64,000 nucleotides of DNA from Dermatemys mawii (GCA_007922305.1 ML677343.1:34943806-35007805), one strand, 5' to 3'; positions 46,550 through 59,200 are shown, numbered from the stretch's first letter. A program made the numbers and translations. The notes: generated by a model not told the origin, from the sequence alone.

Positions 46550-47539
46550 CAGTAACTCCTCGCTTAATGTTGTAGTTATGTTCCTGAAAAATGTGATAAG
46601 AGAATCCAATTTCCCCATAGGAATTAGTGTAAATAGTGGGGGTTAGGTTCCAGTGACATGTTTTTCACCAGACAAAAAACTATCTGTAGCTATCTATATA
46701 GATATAGACCCCACTCCCCACCCCCACACACAGTGTATGTTTTAAACAATTTAATACTATACACAATGATGATGATGATTGTGAAGCTTGGTTGAGGTGG
46801 TGAAGTTAGAAGGTGGGATATTTTCCAGGGAATACCTTACTGCTAAATGCTGAACTAGCTTTTAGCTGAGCCCCCGAGGGTTAACATGTTGTTAATGTTG
46901 CCTCACACTCTACAAGGCAGCACAAATGGAGGGAGGAGAGAGAGCATGGTGGACAGAGACACACAACTTGTATGTGGGGGAGAGAGAGATTCACACTGCC
47001 CCTTTAAGTACGCTGACTCCCCTCTTAAATACATTGTCTTTTAAGTGGATCAGGAAGCTGAGACAGCAGCTGCTGCTCCAAGCGCGCTCTGTCTCTCTCC
47101 CTTGTGTCCCCACCCTGCTCTATATGGAGAAGGGGTAAGTGGGGTGTGGTGGAAGGGGAACAGCCTGACATTAGCCCCCACTTTCTTTCCCCTGCACAGA
47201 AAGCAGGAGTCTTGGGGAGCAGCTCCAAGGTAGAGGGCAGGAGCAGGACATGGCAGTGGGAGGAGGGACAGCTGAACTGCCAGCAATTGATAGCCTGCTG
47301 GGCAGCTGCTGCACAGGGAACTTAAGGGAGTGGGGAGCTGACAGTGGGGCTGCCGGTCCACCCTGGTTCCAAGCCCCCTCCAGCTAGATCCAACGGGCTG
47401 CTCTTCCTGCAAGCAGTGGACAAAGCAGGCAGCTGCCAAATGACATTAGAAGGGAGCATTGCACAACTTTAAATGAGCATGTTCCCTACTTGATCAGCAA
47501 CAAACGTTAACCGGGACAACTTTAAGTGAGGAGTTACTG
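46550..47539. mobile_element. Tigger-like (Tc1/mariner) DNA transposon, non-autonomous
   Basis: Ends are CAGTAACTCCTCGCTTAA and, reversed, CAGTAACTCCTCACTTAA, flanked by TA on both sides (46548-46549, 47540-47541). Length is 990 bp. The interior has no transposase frame. Subterminal GTTATGTTCCTGAAAAATG is typical of this group. Confidence 0.85.
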
Positions 47540-48134
47540 TAGTGAAGAAATGGATCCCCACTTTAAAATTCAACCTTGACGGTGGAGCCATGACTGCCAT
47601 TTCTGTAGTAACAATAATAGTCAAACTATATCGTCTGGAGGAAAAAAAAAAAAAAAAAAAAGCCACTACTATCCCTCTGTTGCCAGGCTCCTGAGCTGCT
47701 GGAATCTCCCAGATTAAATTCTTCCCACCTGAAAACATTCCAAAGAGGAGGCTTTGTTTAAATTATTTATTCTGATGTTTGGTGGTTGTGGGGGGTTATA
47801 CACAAAAGATGGGACACAGCAACTCCTGTGGGTTTGCCCTAAACTCGGGTGTCAAGGCTCTTGGGCTTGTGAGTGGGTGCTGGAGTGGGTGTGTATTGTG
47901 AAACACCACTGCTCTCTCTCCCACCCCCTTGTCTTTTGTTATCTTACCCCCATGTGCATGGGGAGAGGGAGGCTCTACCCTGGAAGGCAGTGACTCTGAA
48001 AGGATTTGGAGGTGGGGGCAGGCTGGATACTCAACGGAATGTGAGCTCTCTGTGTGAGGCTGTGGCCAAAAGGCCTGATTGAATCCTTGGATGGATAAAC
48101 AGGATATCTTTGGTGGGAATCGAATGTCAACGAA
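47540..48134. other. Intron 3 sequence with A20 tract
   Basis: Poly(A) of 20 bases at 47642-47661. Part of 47960-48134 (CCCTGGAAGGCAGTGACTCTG) may already belong to the CR1 copy that follows. Confidence 0.4.
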
Positions 48135-48430
48135 ACCTGCAAACTGAGAAGTTCTAAACTCACTGTTGCCACTCAAGGAAAAGATTTTGGGGTTATCATG
48201 GATAGTCCTCTGAAAACGTCTGCTCAGTGTGCAGTGGCAGTCAAAAAAAGTTAACAATGTTAGAAACCATTGGGAAAGGGACAGAAAATACCATAACGCC
48301 ACCATACAAATCCACGGTGCGCCCATGTCTTGAATACTGCGTGCAGTTCTGGTTGCCTGATCTCTAAAAAGATGTATTAGAATTGGAGAAAGCACAGAGA
48401 AGGGCAACAAAAATGATTAGGGGCCTGATA
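48135..48430 (+). mobile_element. CR1 LINE coding-end fragment
   Basis: GGGGTTATCATGGATAGTCC, CAGTGTGCAGTGGCAGTC, then CCCATGTCTTGAATACTGCG, GTGCAGTTCTGGTTGCC and AGAGAAGGGCAACAAAAATG. These correspond to the CR1 ORF2 C-terminal region. Frame broken. Confidence 0.8.
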
Positions 48431-48523
48431 CTGGCAGGCCAGGTGCCAGTTCATGCCAAGGCGCCTATGCCTCACTGAACATGGACAATTGCATAGCTGG
48501 AAACCAGTCTGGCTCATGTGTTA

Positions 48524-49166
48524 CTCCTGGGGGAATTCTGCACTACTGCGCAATGCAGAATTTTGCAGAAATTTGGATGCGCAGAATTTCCTTTCTTCCC
48601 CACAGAAATGGGCTGCAGAGATGTTGGTTGCCCCTAGGGACCACTAGACTTGGCAGAGTCCAGTTTGCAAATAGAAGACAAGGCTCGGGGGGAGGGAAGT
48701 GGAGGGTTCCCAGCACACCCTGAAGGAAGGAGGTGGAACTGGGCAGGAAACTGCAAGCCTGGGCCCCAGCATCGGGCTGTTGCTCCCTCTGGATCCCTAG
48801 GCTCTAGGAGGGGAGAGTCTGTGAGTGTCTGGGCCATGGGAGAGACCTGCAGCTGGCCTCTCGGGGAAGGAGGTGTGGGTGTCTGGCCTCCCAGCTGGGC
48901 TCTGGGAGAGTGAAAGGGTACAGAGAAGCAGTAACTGGGTAGTCCTAGGGGTTTCTTTAATGCTTTCCTCCTGGAGGAATTTTAGTGTGTGTCTGCATTG
49001 TTACAGACATACTTGCTGACAGGTATTTTGAAATAAATTACTAAAATAATTGAAACTGGTGTTACTATCGTGTTGTTTCAGAAAAATAAAATTTGCAGAA
49101 TTTTGCAGAATTTCAACATACTGTGCATAGAATTTTAAAATAGTGTGTGCAGAATTCCTCCAGGAG
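48524..49166. mobile_element. Non-autonomous DNA transposon with 20-bp terminal inverted repeats
   Basis: Ends are CTCCTGGGGGAATTCTGCAC and, reversed, CTCCTGGAGGAATTCTGCAC, with subterminal GCAGAATTTTGCAGAA on both sides. Length is 643 bp, no ORF. Superfamily not settled, since flanking duplications are unclear. Confidence 0.75.
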
Positions 49167-50164
49167 GAGTGTATGTTGTTAATGTTAAATAGACATTAGA
49201 TTTGTAAAGATGTTTAGTGTTTGGACTTCATGAAATGCTTGTGTGTTGCTGCATGTACTAATCTCACTTATAATATCTGTATCCCATGTTAAAAGTAATA
49301 TTTAAGTGTTGGCTCTGTAACTATAAATGTGTTAGCTATGAAAATGAAACCCCCACAGACAGGAGAGAAACATTTAAATATCAATTTACACAAGAGGCGT
49401 CGTCATCTGCCCCACAAAAGAAGGCATGTGCATACCTATAAACCACTGTGGGACATAAGTGGACAAAAGACTTTGATTGTTAATTGTTTCTCCTCTCCCC
49501 ATGAAGGAGAGACATGCACAAACTCTCATCCCATCACGGCTTGAACTCTGGTGGAAGGGAATAAAAATTCCCATCAAGAAGAAATTATCATTACAATGCT
49601 GCTTGGAATTTGGAGAAGGCAGGATTTCTAAACATAAGCAAGGGATCCCAAGCTGCTTAGCTTGGCTAAGACCTGAGGGCCTATAGCACATTATAGCAGC
49701 TTCCATTTCTTTATGGAGCCTAAGACTGTACCTCATTGGGGGGAGGGGGAAGGGAGGGGATGTTTACCTGCTTTAACCTTGTAAATAACTCTAATTTCCT
49801 TTTCTTAGTTAATAAGTCCTTAGTTTATTACAGGATTGGCTACCAGCATTTGTATTTGGTGTGTGATCTGAGGGGTAAGTGACTGGTCCTTTGGGACTGG
49901 GGATAACCTGAACTTTATTGTGATCTTTGGTATAAGGGACCCTTTGTCACAAAGGCACGTTTGCCTGGGTGGCAAGAGAGACTGGTGTACCCAAGGGGAC
50001 TGTCTGTGACTCCATGATAAGGTTGTTACAGTGCCTGGGGAGTTCACACTTGGTGAAATTTAAGCACAGAACTCACAACCAGTTTGGAGTTTGTGCTCTG
50101 GTTGGTAGCAGTCTGCCCTGAGCTTGCAGTGGCTCATGAACATGGCAGCCACACAGCTTGACAA
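49167..50164. other. Intron 3 sequence without recognised features
   Basis: Nothing identifiable. A G/A-rich run lies at 49738-49760. Confidence 0.4.
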
Positions 50165-50713
50165 GGGGAATGGAACAGATTCTATATGAGGAGAGACTAA
50201 ACAAAGTGAAACTGTTTGGCTTAGAAAAGAGACAGATCAACGGTGATAATAGAGAGGTCTATAAAATCTTGACTGGTGTGGAGAAGTGAATAGGGAAGTG
50301 TTGTTTGCCATCTCACATAACACAAGAACCAGGGGCACCCAATGAAATTAAGAGGCAGCAGGTTTAAAACAAAGGAGAGTATTTCTTCACATAATGCACA
50401 GTCATCCTGTGGAGCTCATTACCAGGGAATGTTGGGAAGGTCAAAAGTATAATGGGTTAAAAAAGAATTAGATAAGTTGCTGGAGGACAGATCCATCCAT
50501 GGCTACTCGCCAAGATGTCGGGTGCAGCCCCATGCTCCGGGTGTCCCAAATCTCCGACTGCCAGAAGCTGGGACTGGATGGCAGGGGATGCATCACTCAC
50601 AATCATCATGTTCTGTTCATTCCCTCTGAAGCATCCAGCCACTGTCAGAAGATGGGATCCTGAGCTTGATGGACCATTGGTCTGACCCAATGGGGCCATT
50701 CTTATGTTCTTCT
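50165..50713 (+). mobile_element. CR1 LINE 3' end
   Basis: Well-preserved order: CTATATGAGGAGAGACTAAAC, CTTGACTGGTGTGGAGAAG, AGAGGCAGCAGGTTTAAAAC, ATCCATCCATGGCTACTCGC, and the terminal GACCATTGGTCTGACCC to CATTCTTATGTTCTT. Confidence 0.9.
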
Positions 50714-50734
50714 TGTTATATTACCTCTGTAGTT

Positions 50735-51290
50735 AGCACAGGTGCAACAGTTAAGTGGAATATTGTATCCAGGTCTGGTGTTCACAATTCAAAAAGGATG
50801 TTGATAAATTGGAGAGGGTTCAGAGAAGAGCCATGGGAATCATTAAAGCATTAGAAAAACGCCGTATAGTGAAAGACTGAGGAGCTCAACCTATTTAGCT
50901 TAGCAAAGAGAACGTTAAAAGGTGACTCAATTATTGTCCTTAAGTGCCTAAATAGGGAAAAAAATTGATAATAAATGGCTCTTTCATCTAGCAAACAAAG
51001 ATCTTACAAAATCCAGTGGCTGGAAGTTGAAGCTAGACAAACTTCAGACTAGAAATAAGGTGCACATTTTTAACAGTGAGGATAATTAAGCACTGGAACA
51101 ACTTAAAAAGGGTTCTATCACTGCAGATTTTAAAATTAAGTTATTGTCTGTTTTTTTTCCTGAGGACATGCTCTAGTTCAAACAAACTATTTCAGGAAAG
51201 TCCTCTGGCCTGAGTAATACAAGATATCAAGCTAGATTATCTCAGTGGTCTCTTCTGGCTTTATAGGCTATGAATATGTGAAATTGTTCC
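50735..51290 (+). mobile_element. CR1 LINE 3' region, second copy
   Basis: CCAGGTCTGGTGTTCACAATTC, TTGGAGAGGGTTCAGAGAAG, GGCTGGAAGTTGAAGCTAG and GCTAGATTATCTCAGTGGTC. Directly downstream of the previous copy in the same orientation, of a different subfamily. Confidence 0.85.
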
Positions 51291-51469
51291 GTGGCTTTCT
51301 TGAAATGGAAATGAAATAAAGAGTTTCAGAAGTTTCTGGGTATATATGTTACAAGCCGACAGCTGAAGTGTGTCTCTGGGTAAATAATGCCATAAGCAAG
51401 GAGACATAAACTAGAAATGAACCAGGCCTATCAAGCCCCGTTCCTGTTATCACAAGCAGCCCCTTCATA

Positions 51470-51640
51470 CAATTCCACTCATAAACTTGTCCAGATCTCT
51501 TAAAACTAATTAAATGGTTGCTGTAGCTCCTATTGCGAGGCTGTTGCAGAGCCTCACCCCTCTGATCATTAGAAACCTTCTAATTTCCAGCTTGAATTTA
51601 TTCATGGCTAGTTTGATATTGTACTTCAGTTAAATAGCTG
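51470..51640 (-). mobile_element. CR1-like fragment
   Basis: GAGCCTCACCCCTCTGATC, AAACCTTCTAATTTCCAGC and TTGAATTTATTCATGGC match the reverse of a CR1 3' region. Diverged. Confidence 0.6.
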
Positions 51641-52504
51641 TTCACCCCTCCCCAGACATGTGGTCTGCCCTTGGAGTTGGAGAACCCATCTCCTGGAAGG
51701 ATGAGTCTGAAGGTATGACTGCACTGGGGTTGGGGTGTTGGTCACTTGAGTTAGTAGTGAAGACATGGCAGCTCAGCTTTTGGGTGAGCCACTCAAGGAA
51801 AAACCTAGAGGGGAGCCTGGGGTTGAAGTCAACCTGCTAACCAGAGCTAAACACAGAGTTGCTGGGTCTTCACAGCTACTTTAACCCTGTTAGCAATGTT
51901 TGCAGCATAGTCATACCCTGAGTCTTTAATCTGTGACTTGGCCTTGAGGACAACAGCTTCCTCATACATCTACTACCGTAGCAGGGTGTGCTGGCATTGC
52001 TCTCCAGCTCTTTCCCTGGAGTTGGGAAACTCTGCCACATTCCTAGCTCACCAAACTCCCTATGTGGAGGTTCTGGCTCAGCGGGATGTTAGGATGGAAG
52101 TGCGAAGGCTGTCATGATTGACGCTTCATGTTATTGGCCCCCTCCCAGCAGAGGGTTAGGTGGTGCTGTGGTGTTGTCTGAGTTCAGATGAGTTAAAAAG
52201 AACATCCTGGCCACTTATGGCCGCTGAAGATCGCATGACACCATTCATATGCATGGAAAATTGCTGAATTGGATTTGTACCGAATACCAGTGTTAATTAC
52301 ATTCTGTCTACTTAACTGTCCCCTGTGCGCTTTCTTCACTTTTGTCCTTAGCTGTTGTGTTGCTGTAATCCATCTGCAGATCATTTTAAACCCATTTAAC
52401 ATTTTTGTGAACTTTTGAAGCTAGAAGTCCAGTGTTGGTTCTACACAGCTGCAGCTGGGTGTTGCAGCACTATGCTATTGTGAGATGAAGATAATTATAT
52501 TTAT
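51641..52504. other. Intron 3 sequence without recognised features
   Basis: Nothing identifiable. Confidence 0.4.
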
Positions 52505-52700
52505 CTTTAAACAGCATTTCACGATCTCTTTTGAATCCTCACAGCCCCTTAGTAGGTGTCCCCATTTCAGAGAGGACAGCACTGAGGCAAAGAGGCTAAT
52601 GGTCTTGTCTAAGGGCACTTAAGAAGCAGGTTTCAGAACTCAGATCAGAGCTCTGGAGTTCCTGGGTGTAACTCTGATGTTCAGGCAACAACTTCCTCCG
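52505..52700 (-). mobile_element. MIR-like SINE
   Basis: Reverse MIR order: ATCCTCACAGCCCCTTAGTAG, CCCATTTCAGAGAGGACAGC, TGAGGCAAAGAGGCTAATGG and CAGAGCTCTGGAGTTCCTGG. Confidence 0.6.
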
Positions 52701-54516
52701 CACCATGATTACCCAGTCCTCCGAGCCAGAGCCACAGCTAGCAGTGCCCAGCACCCTCCCTGAGGAGCACAGAGTACGGTTAAATGGAAGCAGTGACGGG
52801 CTTTGGAAATTGATATGCTTTCCCTGCAGTTGTCTACATAGAAAAGCTTATGCTGGTCCTAATTGGTGCAGAGAAGTAAAGTCACCCCCTGCTCCAAATG
52901 GAGCCAGTTCTGCTGGGAATTACCTGTGTGTGTGCGTGCGTGCGTGCGTGTCTGTGTGTGACCCTCATGCTCATCTGTGTTCTTGCCAGGGACTGGGCCA
53001 GCTGGCTGTCAGTGTGGGTTGCTAGGAAACCAACATGCTTTGGTCTCAGTTTCCTTAGGACAAGACCCCAAGCAACACTTCAGGGCCTGAAACCAGCATG
53101 GATCAAAAGGAAAACACAAAAGACCAAGTGGAATGCTGTGACCCTCAGCCCTGCCCCCAGTCACCCACTTCAACTTCTTTCCATGGGCTTGTGATTTTTA
53201 GAAATGAATCTCGGGCGGTTAGGAGAGGGGCAGGCAGATGGATCTGTGCCTGCTCTTTCCACTTGGAGCAATTTCCTGTTGGCATAGGGTTGGGAAGGTT
53301 GTTTCTGTAGATCCCACACAGCGGGACTCCCTTTCCTTTTTAAATTCGGAAGGCTTCACCCATCACTCCCTATTATTTCTGTGACTTTGGAGTGCAAGTT
53401 TTGATTCTGTGCCTTGGGGGTAGGGTGTGTCGTCTTTAAGTATCCGACTCTCGGTGAGGGGATAAATAGCAGATAATGTGTGACCTCAGTAACCCCTGAC
53501 TGCCCTTTCCACTGAGAGTTTGGAAGAGTCTGCTCCCGGACACAACGGCTGTGCAAGCTCTGGATTCTCTGAAAATTTCTCAGGTCTAGTCAGGAAAAGT
53601 TTGGCAGCATAACTGTCAGGAGTGTGAAAAATCATCATTGCAGGTGCTGTCAATGCCTAGTGTGAACGCAGTTATACTGGCAAACCCCCCAACAGCAGAG
53701 CCTGTGTTGTACAGCTTATTTCAAAGCACAGGCAGCTGGGAGAACTTAGTGCTTCTCCATGCCAGTCACAGGTAGGAGCTGTAGGCAGAAAGAGCAGACT
53801 CTGTTCAGCAGACTCCAGAGTAGTTAGCTGCCAAATGCTAACACGTCTTTACTGAGCATGTGTAAACCATTTGTTTTAAAGTCTCATAACTTGGCCAAAT
53901 TAATGTGTTTTCATAGGCACTGCTCTAGGCACATCCCTGACACTAGTGTATCCTCTGTCGAATTTCAAGTATCCGCTTCAAAGTATTGAGGTGCTAGAGC
54001 TTTTAAAAATTCTCATTGTCTGTAGGAGGGCCATTTTGAAGAGGAAGGTTGGGCAGTATTTCTTAAAGGCAATTACCCTCTAGACTCACCTAATCTTTCT
54101 TGGAATATTTTGTTCCATAGCAGGATGCCCTCAACCAATAGGTAAAATAATCCTTTTCTCTCTGTCTGTAAGACTGGAAGCTATTTGGAGCAGGGACTGG
54201 CTAATCTTGTGTCTTTGGCACCTCACTCTGACCTATCATTTATTATCCAACCTATTCACATTCCAGTCAAGTGATTTTATTAAATATTAACAAACTTTCA
54301 TATCTATGCATGCTATTAACACAGTTTGACATGATTAGTTCATAGCTATTATCAGATAGCTTCCTAACTCTGTCCACTAACAGAGTTTCCTGGTGGGCTA
54401 CTCATCTCAAATTAACAATTCTATCTATAGAATTCCTTATACCACAATCATCACTGTAATTTCTGAGCAGCTTCCAGTAGTGCAGCAAGTGATACAATTA
54501 ATATCTATCAATGTTT
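52701..54516. other. Intron 3 sequence with a GT-rich microsatellite
   Basis: (GT/GC)n with GTGCGTGCGTGCGTGCGTG at about 52925-52960. No exon or other repeat recognised. Confidence 0.45.
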
Positions 54517-54564
54517 AAATAAGACGAGGAAGACTTTGTAGCACCTTAGAGACTAACCAGTTTA

Positions 54565-54615
54565 TTTCAGCATAAACTTTCGTGGGCTATAGCCCACTTC
54601 ATCAGACACATAGAA
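54565..54615 (-). ncRNA. Hammerhead-like motif, left arm
   Basis: Minus strand: CTGATGA (54605-54599), helix II GTGGGCTATAGCCCAC (a perfect six-pair stem with loop TATA), GAAA (54581-54578), then GTTTATGC closing a short helix III (A-T, G-C, T-G around TTAT). The base at the expected cleavage position is G, which should block cleavage. Confidence 0.5.
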
Positions 54616-55199
54616 TGGAACAGAAGTAAGATGCATTTATACACAGAAAAAGCAAAAAAAAAAAAAAAAAAAGTTGTTGTACTTTAGCATACCAATTCTA
54701 AGAGGCTGTTTAATTAGGATGGGCCATTATCAGCAAGAAAAAAAGTACCTTTTGAAATGGAAATCTGTGTCTGACAGGAGAGATACAACTATTGAAGGTA
54801 AATTAACTAGGGAAATGCAATCAGTTAGTGTAATGAGCGAACCATTCGCAAGTTCTGTTTAGTCCTTGGTTAAGTGTGTCCAATTTGAAAATTAGACTCC
54901 AATGAGAAACTGAGGAACTGGAATTAATTTTCAAATTGGACACACTTAACCAAGGACTAAACAGAACTTGCGAATGGTTCGCTCATTACACTAACTGATT
55001 GCATTTCCCTAGTTAATTTACCTTCAATAGTTGTATCTCTCCTGTCAGACACAGATTTCCATTTCAAAAGGTACTTTTTTTCTTGCTGATAATGGCCCAT
55101 CCTAATTAAACAGCCTCTTAGAATTGGTATGCTAATGTACAACTTTTTTTTTTTTTTTGGTTTTCTGTATGTATAAATGCATCTTACTTCTGTTCCATT

Positions 55200-55250
55200 C
55201 TATGCATCCGATGAAGTGGGCTATAGCCCACGAAAGCTTATGCTGAAATA
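55200..55250 (+). ncRNA. Hammerhead-like motif, right arm
   Basis: CCGATGA (55208-55214; box mutated at its second base), helix II GTGGGCTATAGCCCAC, GAAA (55232-55235), then GCTTATGC forming helix III with loop TTAT. The core mutation suggests an inactive copy. Confidence 0.45.
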
Positions 55251-55345
55251 AACTGGTTAGTCTCTAAGGTGCTACAAAGTCTTCCTTGTCTTATTTATGG
55301 ATACAGACTGACACGGCTGCTAATCTTAAACCTATCAAATGGTTT

Positions 55346-55859
55346 TTTTCCTCTCATCATCGCCCCAGGGGGCAAAGTGTTTGTTTTTGAAAGTTTTTCA
55401 AATGTATAGAGACACAGGTTGCTTTGTGTTCACGTTAGAGAAACTAAGGCCAAAGACATGCCCGCTGTTCACACCACTGCACCAATTAATCGTTTACAGC
55501 CAGAACGCGTGCCTCCATTTCCCTTCTTTGACTGGCTCACCCACAAGTTCAAGGCATTTGTGAACTTGAAGTAGAACAGTCGTAGTTTTCATAGTCGTTA
55601 TAAAACAATGGAAATTTCTGACCCAAAATGTTAAGATATTAGTGGTTTTATTAGTTAATTAACATTCTAATAATGTTTAATTATTTTTTTAAAAAGAGTT
55701 GAAAGCCTGGAAATTCAGAGTGAGGATTTCAGATTCCTGAGCCTGTACCCCCACCTAGAGTGGCCTGTCTGGCTAATTTTGTAAACTTTACCTTTGGACG
55801 TGAAATCTCCTGTCAGATGTGTCCGGGGGGCAGGACTGGGAATCAATTCAAGATGGCAG
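55346..55859. other. Intron 3 sequence without recognised features
   Basis: AT-rich. Nothing identifiable. Confidence 0.4.
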
Positions 55860-56258
55860 TAGGGTTGCCAGCTTCATAATATTTAAAAACCAGACAGTCC
55901 AGCAGCAGTGCTGGAACTTCCCCTTAAAGTCCTGCTCCTGCCCTGTCCCTTCCCCCGAGGCACTTCCCCCACATTTCTCCTTCTCCTCCTCACCTCTATC
56001 GCTCACCGCTCCCCCTCCCCTCACCACAGGGTCTGGTGAGATTCACCTGCAGAGCTGGGGCTTAGAGCTGCAGCCACCGATTCAGGTAAGAGGTGGCTCC
56101 AGCTGAGTAGGGGCCAGGACAGATGATGACTTGACGCCTCCCCACCTGCCCTGCATAGCCGGACTTCGGATGTCTAGTCAGTAAATCTGACTGGACACAG
56201 TCAGGTCCCCTTTTTGACTGGACTCTTGAGTGGAAAAACAGGACACCTGGCTACCCTA
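55860..56258. mobile_element. Non-autonomous DNA transposon with TAGGGTTGCCAG ends
   Basis: Starts TAGGGTTGCCAGC, and the right end reversed reads TAGGGTAGCCAGG. TA at each end may be the target dinucleotide. The interior is CT-rich and non-coding. Similar elements are common in reptiles. Confidence 0.65.
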
Positions 56259-59200
56259 GCGGGCTGTCAGTCAATAATGCATCCTCTAAACGTAAAGCAG
56301 GTCTTGCTCTCCCCGTATGAAAAGGTAACAACCCACCCAGCTTTCCTCCACCTGAAACCCCCTGTTTTTCCAACCCCAGACTTGATAGACATCTTCCTCC
56401 CTCATGTCAGCCATGGGCCCTTCTCCAGGACATCTGGTGATAGTAGCTAAACAACCAAAATGTGCCTGTTCATAGTGTATACAATAGTATAAGGAAGCAA
56501 GATCTTTGGGCCAGGGCCTGTCTCTGGCCATCACCTCCTCCCCAACCCCAGGCTGACTTCTTCCTGCTCCTTTCTGGATTGCAGGTCTCTGGTTCCTCCT
56601 AAGATGGTTCAGAGAAGAAATGCATGGACAAAAGAACAAGTATTAACCCCTAGGGTTGGTATTAACCGCTGTGGAGCTGCACAAAGATGGAGTTTCCATA
56701 GCTTCATCTTGGTGCTGTACATCTTAGAACATAAGCTTTGCTGCCGTGCTTGCCAAAGAGTAGCTTTTAAAAATCACGTTCAGCATTTCTGTCTGTCTGC
56801 ACAGTGACTGTTCCTCACTGAGGACTAGCCCCTGGAAAGCATGACGTTTATAAAGCTGTATCTGTTAGCGGCGCGCAGAACCTCCCTAATTTAGCTTAGT
56901 ATCAGACTTGCAAAAAAATTGACTGTTTGACTGAGCCTAAACAATTGCAAACACCCCAGTATTTGCAATAGTGAAAACTGCTGGACGTCCTGGAGATGTC
57001 AGTGCAGGAAAGCTTTCTCGTGAGGTTTTGAGTCAGGTCTATGATTTACATAGTGAAACTCTGTCAACTGGTTTGAAACTTTACCTGCTGATGTCGTTTA
57101 TGGAAAACATGCATCACCTGTGCCAGTTTTCCAATGGTATTTTAATCTCTGGGCTCTGCTCATTCAAGTTTCCCTCCTAAGCTTTGATTTGTACAAAAGC
57201 TCTTGTTTGTTCTTGCTGCAGTTTACACTTACGATCAACATTTTTTTCTTGTAATGTAAATTGACGGAGATTAAGGTTGCCTGCAAACAGCATGGTTGTC
57301 TCACCTGTCCTGCTAAACAGCAAAGAAGTCTTGATGGACAAAGGTAAATAGGTGATGAGAGAGTGCTGCAGTAGCAGTGGAGTGGGGGAGGGTGGATCGG
57401 GAGGTAGCAGGAGAGGTCTGTTGGCTCCGGTGAGAGCAGGGAAGTGTAATGCCAACTCCTGTGACTTGATCAGGAGTCTTGTGATATTTGGTGTCCTTTC
57501 TGCAGTTCCAACTCCTGGAATCCAGTAATGACATTAGAATCTCCGCTTTCATTTAAAAAATAAGCCAATTTCTAGCCCTTCTGATTGCAGAGAGAAGCTT
57601 GAAAATCCGATCAGAGAGCCCCCTAAAGGCTCAAACAGAAGGCAAATGAAAAGACGACAAACCAAATGTGTCCCTTTTTGGGTAGTTAAATGAATTTTAT
57701 GCCAATAATGATATTGGGGTTTGACTCGGATAGTTTTGGGGTTGGTGATACTGAATCAAGTGGGGCAGCCCTGCTGCTGAGAACTGAGGATACATGATCG
57801 TATAACTATTGAAAGACCCGTATGTGAAACAGGGCACGGAGTGCTCAGGTCACTCCACTCCCCTTCCTGGTTATTTCTGCCGTGGTAGTTCACACACACA
57901 CAAATAAGGGATGGCGTTTAACCAGGGAGAGGATTGAGAGGAGGACGACTGCAGGATGGAAAGTCCTGAAACATGCATAAGCTCCTGTGCACATTTTGTT
58001 AGTTTCTTTGGATTTTTAGAAGCGAAAGATGTTGACCAAAAGTAGCAAGTCTTGAGGTCTGAGAGCAACACTCGCCACAACAGTTTTGATCCACGTTCGT
58101 GGGACGCTAGGAGACGTACCATGGACTGTGACTGTAGCAAGCTCAGTAATGAGCAGTCAATGATAATAGCATGCCACTACATTCATCTGCTCCGGTGCTG
58201 GAGCATGTACTTGTGCCAAACATTCTGTGGAGGCTGTTCAGCCTCAGGGGAATTGGAAAGCTCTTAGAAATGGTGTTCTTAGGAAGGAATTGCTCCGGTA
58301 TTGCTGCCAGTCTCCTGATGGAATAGTGTGGGAAATCAGAAGACCCTGACTCCAAGCAGGATGCCAAGTGAGCTGAGCCCTTTCACTACAACTGTCTTTT
58401 TGTCATGTGTTTATACAGGGCCTAGCCCAACGGGTTCTGGTCCGTGAGTAGGGACCCAAAGTACCACCACAAGACAGACAATCATTTGCCAGATGGAAAC
58501 TGGCACCTTCAGCCACCCAGTTTTATGCCATTCACGTCTTCTCCCGTTGTTTGTTTGACTCTTGGCCCCAAGACAGCAACGTTTTCTTCCTCTTGATCCA
58601 TGACTTTCAGAGGAGGAAGTGGCTGGTGGGTAAAGCTTGAGCAAAGACTCTTTCCAAGGACTTGCTAAAGAAAGTGGGAGGGATCCTGGTGGTACTTTTA
58701 CGTGTGTAATGACGTGCAGTGTCTTTCCCCTACCTGACTCTTCTGTGATGAATAATTAATTCATATTCTCAGGCCATCTGCGCAATTAAGCCAAGGAGAA
58801 GAAAAAGTCCAAGTTAAGTCTAATTTGACCCCATCTTGTTTTCTGTTAATCTATGCTGTTGTGTGTCTGTCTGTCCCTGGAGAGTGTGGGGGGCTTGCTG
58901 CTCGCTGAAGCCTGCATAAACAATGTCCTTGTTAGGAGCTGATCGGTTTAGGAAGGCCACGTGAAGAAACTAGGCTGCCCAAGACGGTGAAAACTGGTGC
59001 TGTTGCCTCCCTGTGGGTTTTAGCCCCTCCTCATTAAGCTGTTCCGGGCTATTGATTGGGAGCTTGTGTTTGGAAGAGTCTTACTTACTCCATGCATTAT
59101 CTTGACAGATTGATCAGACCTGATTGAGAACCTCTTAAAGGAACGAACAGCTGTAATGGGAAAGTTGGACTCTGTCATCCGTTAGGATGATTCTGGGAGT

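Larger units (their letters stand above)
54517..55330. mobile_element. Large fold-back Penelope-like (family A) insertion, arms about 375 bp
   Basis: Arms 54517-54894 and 54925-55297 are near-perfect inverted copies around a 30-base loop. The right arm continues to the element end (CTGACACGGCTGC...). The flanks CTATCAATGTTT (54505-54516) and CTATCAAATGGTTT (from 55332) look like an imperfect target duplication. Each arm has a hammerhead-like core and an A/T run (20 A; 15 T). The arms encode the same nonsense 55-residue frame in mirror image. Confidence 0.9.

Noticed and set aside
47796..48410. 204-codon minus-strand frame
   Set aside because: It crosses unique sequence and the antisense of a CR1 copy. 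The protein has no recognisable domain.
54674..55142. Two nearly identical 61-62-codon frames on opposite strands
   Set aside because: They are the two arms of the inverted repeat, not duplicated genes.
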